A stretch of DNA of 64,000 bases from Gavia stellata. Its lineage: Eukaryota > Chordata > Aves > Gaviiformes > Gaviidae. Made by a program: the position numbers and the translations under genes. Below the pieces are notes generated by a model, which saw only the letters and a list, made by a program, of their open reading frames with translations, was not told the DNA's origin and made no database searches. Shown piece by piece: positions 62,557-64,000 of the stretch (positions are counted from its first letter, which is position 1; each line of letters begins with the position of its first letter). The DNA is taken from the NCBI RefSeq assembly GCF_030936135.1, contig NC_082599.1, forward strand, positions 2,280,847 to 2,344,846, in the 5' to 3' direction.

Positions 62557-64000
62557 GTATGGTACTGTAGCATCCTCTGAGCTAAGCAGTGGTTGTGAGA
62601 TTGTATTGTTTATGTCTGAAATTTATGGGACAGATCCACAGAGGTCTTTAGGAAATTAAACTGTTGACTTTCACTGAAAGTTTAAGCCCCTGATGGTCTT
62701 TTTTGGATCTCGTTCTTGTTAGAAGATGTTTCTGTATTTCTGTCCTCCCTTCTGTGCGACATTTTTTCACCCAGGTGAAGTTTGTTTGTATATATATACC
62801 TGTCCTCTCTCCTTCAAATAACTTTTCAAGCCCTTATGAGTTTCAACCAGAACTGGCAGAAATGGTAGAGATCTCCAAAATATTAACAACCTATAAGTTT
62901 TGAGAGAATAGGCAACTAGTTAGGGGAAAGAGATGCAAATTAACGTCCCCACTGAAGGATAAAGTATGGCATTCACATTTTTATTAGATGTCCTAGAATA
63001 TGCATAAATGAAAAATACTGGAAGTTGGCTTTGGTTAATTTGGCAGTTCTGGACCAGGCTGTTTTGCTGTTCCACAGCAAACACAGCCACAGTTCTGCTT
63101 TTCTGGTCCTTTGCAAAGGACACGTTGAATACAGCAGATGGGCTGCTGAGTTTGAGACAGTTTCCTAGAGTTATCAGGAGACAGCTGCCCATTAATCTTT
63201 AGTTCAAGTAGATTGTACTCCTTTCTCTGTGCATCAAAGTCAGCTCTTAAGGCTGCTTTTTGCATACAAAGTGCATGTGGTTGAGGGCTTTATATTTGCC
63301 CTTTCCTTCACAAGAACTTACTTCCCAGCTACACACAGCAGTGAGGATTGGGTTTGTAGTACAGATGTAGTCAGGGAAATGGCTGTACAAGCAGTGCTCC
63401 CTTATTTGTGCTATAAAACTGCACTGCTTTTAACTTTACATGGAATACTCCCTGCCTTTAGGTCTAGGTGGAATAAATATATTTTTAAGGAAAAATGAGC
63501 AGTGTTGAGCAACACTGAACTGCTGAGGTTTGTCTGCAGAGTGTGGTGGTGCAAGAACTGGAGAGATAGTACTAGACTATTTGTGGTAATCTCAATCAGG
63601 CACTTAAACCGGTGTATTCCAAAAAAATTAGCCACCAAGTGCTGCCTTTAAACGACTGAAATAAGAGATCTGGAACACATCTGAGATGTTGCTTAACTTT
63701 TGCTGTTGCAGAACTCAATGTGAATAGTAAATGATTGGTGTCTTAATCAGAACATTATGACTTTACTATTTAATGATTAACATCCAAAGTGAACTATTCT
63801 ATGCTATTTTGTATGCTGCAGGTTGGATTCGATAGCAGTCCAAAATAGACAGTAAGGTTAAGAGTAGTATTGTAATGTCTGAAGACCTATAGCTGTGAGT
63901 GTCTTTGTGGAAGCTCCGACACCTGCGTGAAGAAACAAACACAATAAAGTTCAAACTAGTTGTTTTTGGAAGAAGAATCTGTTTTTAGATGGATATCGTG
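62557..64000 (+). other. Start of the next SNAP47 intron
   Basis: This sequence follows the donor at 62557. No stretch resembling the continuation of the SNAP47 protein after DVADR was found on the plus strand, so the second coding exon should lie outside the window. Confidence 0.7.

Noticed and set aside
63498-63525. Short inverted repeat CAGTGTTG-AG-CAACACTG
   Set aside because: Only an 8-bp stem in intron sequence, which is expected by chance at this scale.

Overview
The window is vertebrate nuclear DNA, most likely from a bird. It has long introns with canonical GT-AG splice sites, one CpG island, canonical polyadenylation signals, and many 5'-truncated CR1 non-LTR retrotransposon copies ending in ATTCTATG/ATTCTGTG-type tails, the typical avian interspersed repeat. 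I saw no operons, phage, insertion sequences, CRISPR arrays, tRNA or rRNA genes.

Layout. (1) 1-14,402: no recognisable protein-coding gene; it holds simple repeats, an old CR1 remnant near 7.55 kb, and one speculative 5' non-coding exon near 3.7 kb. (2) 14,403-42,454 (+): a complete ALS2CL gene. Twenty-five coding exons could be joined in frame to give 951 residues: an N-terminal DH-like helical region, a PH-like region, a run of MORN repeats and a C-terminal VPS9 domain. Its 3' UTR runs to about 43.74 kb. (3) 46,169-52,604 (-): a complete JMJD4 coding region, six coding exons and 427 residues, a JmjC-type 2-oxoglutarate oxygenase. It is tail-to-tail with ALS2CL. (4) About 53.2-53.9 kb: a CpG island that looks like a shared head-to-head promoter for JMJD4 (-) and SNAP47 (+). 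(5) 53.7-64.0 kb (+): the 5' part of SNAP47. It has a non-coding first exon, an 8.3 kb intron with CR1 copies, and the first coding exon (62,060-62,556) encoding the PH-like N-terminus and most of the first SNARE motif. The rest of SNAP47 lies beyond the window.

The three genes are not one pathway. ALS2CL acts on Rab5-type endosomal trafficking, JMJD4 hydroxylates the translation termination factor eRF1, and SNAP47 is a SNARE in membrane fusion. The link between JMJD4 and SNAP47 is a promoter.

I found no convincing undescribed biological system. The observations most worth checking are: an inverted pair of CR1 copies flanking the 43-nt exon 21 of ALS2CL; a G25 plus A/C-rich expansion inside the tail of the largest CR1 copy; the bidirectional JMJD4/SNAP47 promoter with a CGG9 run; and a strongly G-skewed stretch just downstream of the SNAP47 first exon. 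Exon coordinates were read by eye from splice sites and reading frame. Family comparisons rest on remembered human homologues, not on a database search.
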